A stretch of DNA of 7,156 bases from Actinomycetota bacterium (lineage in GTDB: Bacteria > Actinomycetota > Acidimicrobiia > Acidimicrobiales > AC-14), in assembly GCA_020200615.1 (NCBI GenBank), contig JAIVIH010000016.1:1-7156 (forward strand). The letters are read 5' to 3'. Shown piece by piece: positions 6,187-7,156 of this stretch. A program made the translations under genes and the position numbers. Under the pieces are notes generated by a model. That model was not told the origin of the DNA. It searched no databases and saw only the letters and a list, made by a program, of their open reading frames with translations. Within the stretch, counting starts at the first letter, position 1, and every line of letters starts with the position of its first letter.

Positions 6187-6837
6187 TCAACCGGCGGCAG
6201 CCGCCATTGCCTCGGCAATGAGCTTGCGGACGGCTTTGCCGATCGGCTCGAACGGAGACCCTTCGAGGGCGTGGTCAATGCGGTGGCGAGCGTGGCGGCG
6301 GGCTCCGCGGTCGGGGGCCACGACTTCGAGCAGGTTGGCCGGGCCGGTCATGGACAGGAGGAGGGCGGTACGAGGTTGCAGCGGTCCGTCCCCGGCTACT
6401 GCGCCCTGCAGTCGGGTGACGATGGCCTCGCGCCGTCCGCGGTCGATGACGTCGTAGCGGGTACGGAGCCCGCTCTTCGGCTCCGCCACCACTCCCGCCT
6501 CGACGAGCCCGGAGACGGCCGCATCCCGCGTGCCGTGACCGAGGTGCCGGGTGAGGCCCCGGTCCATGTGGGACAGGATCGCCTTGACCTTGGGCCCCTT
6601 CTCGTCCACCACGAGCGCCGCGGCTGCGAGGGTCTGTGACTCGGGCGCGCGGCCTCCGGCAAGGACGAGGGTGTCGTCCCCCTTCCCTCGGTGGGCGTGA
6701 CCATCGAACACGAGCTCAGCCACCAGTAGTCCGGCCAGACATGCGTTCAGCTGATCCCGTGTGCCGAGGGCATGGTGACCCGAGTCGTTGATGGCCACCA
6801 AGGCCAGCTCCTCGGCCAGGAACAGGTTCCGTCTCAC
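6187..6837 (-). CDS. GPP34/GOLPH3-family protein
   Basis: A 216-residue protein of the GPP34 (GOLPH3/VPS74) family. In eukaryotes these bind phosphatidylinositol-4-phosphate at the Golgi; the actinobacterial members have no settled role. The family opening, NLFLAEELALVAI (4-16), is followed by a helical stretch LNACLAGLLVAEL (30-42). Next come the block VDEKGPKVKAILSHM (77-91), a Gly/Val turn LVEAGVVAEP (111-120), R-x-RYDV (125-130), and the Ala/Leu-rich C-terminal helices RTALLLSMT (156-164) and PIGKAVRKLIAEAMAAAA (198-215). There is no signal peptide or membrane segment. GTG at 6837 is supported by a purine-rich ribosome binding site (GGAAGGGAG, complement of 6844-6852) ending six bases upstream. 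It follows the small ribbon-helix-helix gene by 25 bases on the same strand, so the two probably share a message and regulation. Family assignment is from pattern memory; function is unknown. Confidence 0.8.
   Translation of the reverse strand: MRRNLFLAEELALVAINDSGHHALGTRDQLNACLAGLLVAELVFDGHAHRGKGDDTLVLAGGRAPESQTLAAAALVVDEKGPKVKAILSHMDRGLTRHLGHGTRDAAVSGLVEAGVVAEPKSGLRTRYDVIDRGRREAIVTRLQGAVAGDGPLQPRTALLLSMTGPANLLEVVAPDRGARRHARHRIDHALEGSPFEPIGKAVRKLIAEAMAAAAG
6193..6220. terminator. Two adjacent hairpins at a convergent gene end
   Basis: GGCGGC-A-GCCGCC (6193-6205) and CATTGC-CTCG-GCAATG (6205-6220) are perfect six-pair inverted repeats lying back to back just after the stop of the plus-strand AI-2E gene. 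They also encode the Ala-rich C-terminus of the GPP34 protein on the minus strand. They could stop plus-strand transcripts, but no T-run follows and the first has a one-base loop. Alanine codon bias alone could create such repeats. Confidence 0.25.
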
Positions 6838-6862
6838 GGCTGGCTCCCTTCCCTGGGCGGGG

Positions 6863-7030
6863 TCATGACGAGCTGCGCTTCTTGTTCATACGGCCCGACT
6901 TCTTGACCGCGTCGGTGAGCAGGTACTCGATCTGGGCGTTGACGCTGCGGAGCTCATCGGCCGCCCACTGCTCGAGGGCGGCGTGGAGCTCCGGGGGGAT
7001 GCGGAGCAGAAAGCTCTTGCGCTCGGCCAC
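6863..7030 (-). CDS. Arc-like ribbon-helix-helix DNA-binding protein, 55 aa
   Basis: A 55-residue protein. [20 protein letters not shown] (residues 4-23) is the beta strand and first helix of a ribbon-helix-helix DNA-binding protein, and [20 protein letters not shown] (25-44) is the turn and second helix, with the S-x-N-x-QIEYLL pattern of Arc-type repressors. A basic tail follows ([10 protein letters not shown]). Such proteins bind inverted repeats as dimers of dimers. GTG at 7030 is the first usable start after an in-frame stop further upstream; CTAGG just before it is a weak ribosome binding site. It is first in a two-gene unit with the GPP34 gene, and two inverted repeats lie in its upstream region, so autoregulation is a reasonable inference. 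It could be mistaken for a toxin-antitoxin antitoxin, but the partner gene is not a known toxin. Confidence 0.85.
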   Translation of the reverse strand: MAERKSFLLRIPPELHAALEQWAADELRSVNAQIEYLLTDAVKKSGRMNKKRSSS

Positions 7031-7052
7031 CGGCCTAGGTGACTGGTGTCTT

Positions 7053-7074
7053 TCGCGAGCGTGAATGCTCGCGA
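7053..7074. repeat. 8-bp inverted repeat in the divergent control region
   Basis: TCGCGAGC (7053-7060), a 6-base spacer GTGAAT, and GCTCGCGA (7067-7074) form a perfect dyad 23 bases upstream of the ribbon-helix-helix start. In RNA it is a stable hairpin in what would be that gene's leader; as DNA it could be a repressor site. Which of the two applies cannot be decided here. Confidence 0.5.
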
Positions 7075-7090
7075 CTCAGCGGCTGATGGG

Positions 7091-7116
7091 CGAGAATTAC
7101 AAGACTGTAGTTCTCG
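7091..7116. promoter_or_regulatory. 11-bp dyad, likely operator
   Basis: CGAGAATTACA (7091-7101), spacer AGAC, TGTAGTTCTCG (7106-7116) match as an inverted repeat at ten of eleven positions. The site holds the most AT-rich patch of the local intergenic region and lies 14 bases before ATG 7131, overlapping where a promoter for that gene should be. On the minus strand it contains TGTAAT, a five-of-six -10 match that could serve the ribbon-helix-helix operon. The arrangement fits a repressor site controlling one or both divergent units. The binding protein is unknown. Confidence 0.55.
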
Positions 7117-7130
7117 ACCAGGAGGGGCCG

Positions 7131-7156
7131 ATGAGCCTGGGGTTGGCGGAGCGGCA
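7131..7156 (+). CDS. Start of an unidentified gene, cut by the window end
   Basis: ATG at 7131 begins a frame read as MSLGLAER before the window ends. AGGAGG at 7120-7125, five bases upstream, is the best ribosome binding site in the window, and the dyad at 7091-7116 sits just before it. A regulator gene next to its own operator is one possibility, but eight residues do not allow identification. Confidence 0.6.

Noticed and set aside
6863..7030. A toxin-antitoxin pair
   Set aside because: The small ribbon-helix-helix protein resembles an antitoxin, but the downstream protein looks like GPP34, not a known toxin, and is far longer than typical toxins.
6882..7064. A 60-codon plus-strand frame
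   Set aside because: It is antisense to the ribbon-helix-helix gene, which has a recognisable fold; the plus frame has no motif and no ribosome binding site.
7091..7116. An SOS box or a BlaI/CopY-type operator
   Set aside because: It lacks the actinobacterial LexA core GAAC-N4-GTTC. The TACA/TGTA half-sites are 4 bases apart rather than the 2 of TACA-NN-TGTA sites, so neither assignment holds.

Overview
The window is very GC-rich, uses GTG and TTG starts freely, and packs its genes with overlaps of 1-4 bases. Together with the gene families present (AI-2E transporters, a GPP34 protein beside an Arc-like repressor, a GH1-type hydrolase, a short galactokinase) this points to a high-GC actinobacterium, perhaps an uncultured Acidimicrobiia-type lineage. 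The taxonomic guess is inference only. Both ends cut through genes, so this may be a whole short contig.

Left part (1-2080): a broken galactose operon. On the minus strand lie the last 25 codons of a probable galT, an intact aldo/keto reductase, and the first 59 codons of galK, in that order and tightly coupled. On the plus strand, from about 1262, lies the rest of galK. The two galK pieces face opposite ways but join in frame at the same 6-base word (positions 1-6 inverted versus 1256-1261), giving a complete 331-residue galactokinase. A 1.26-kb segment is therefore inverted relative to the ancestral galT-AKR-galK order. The cause is either a real microhomology inversion or, quite possibly, an amplification or assembly chimera.

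Middle part (2081-3905): a small unknown protein gene on the plus strand with its own possible promoter, then a convergent GH1-like glycoside hydrolase on the minus strand. A hairpin lies between their stop codons.

Right-middle part (3902-6177): two different AI-2E/PerM-type membrane proteins transcribed divergently from a 20-bp gap. The gap is mostly a perfect 7+1+7 palindrome that offers a -10-like element on each strand, and there is no good ribosome binding site for the minus gene. A leaderless bidirectional promoter is a plausible reading. The minus-strand transporter gene is translationally coupled (ATGA) to the glycoside hydrolase, so the two form one operon.

Right end (6187-7156): a two-gene minus-strand operon of an Arc-like ribbon-helix-helix protein (55 aa) followed by a GPP34/GOLPH3-family protein. 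Upstream is a 100-bp divergent control region with two inverted repeats, one of them an 11-bp near-perfect dyad that looks like an operator. It leads rightward to a new gene with a strong ribosome binding site, cut off after eight complete codons.

No RNA genes, insertion sequences or CRISPR arrays were seen.
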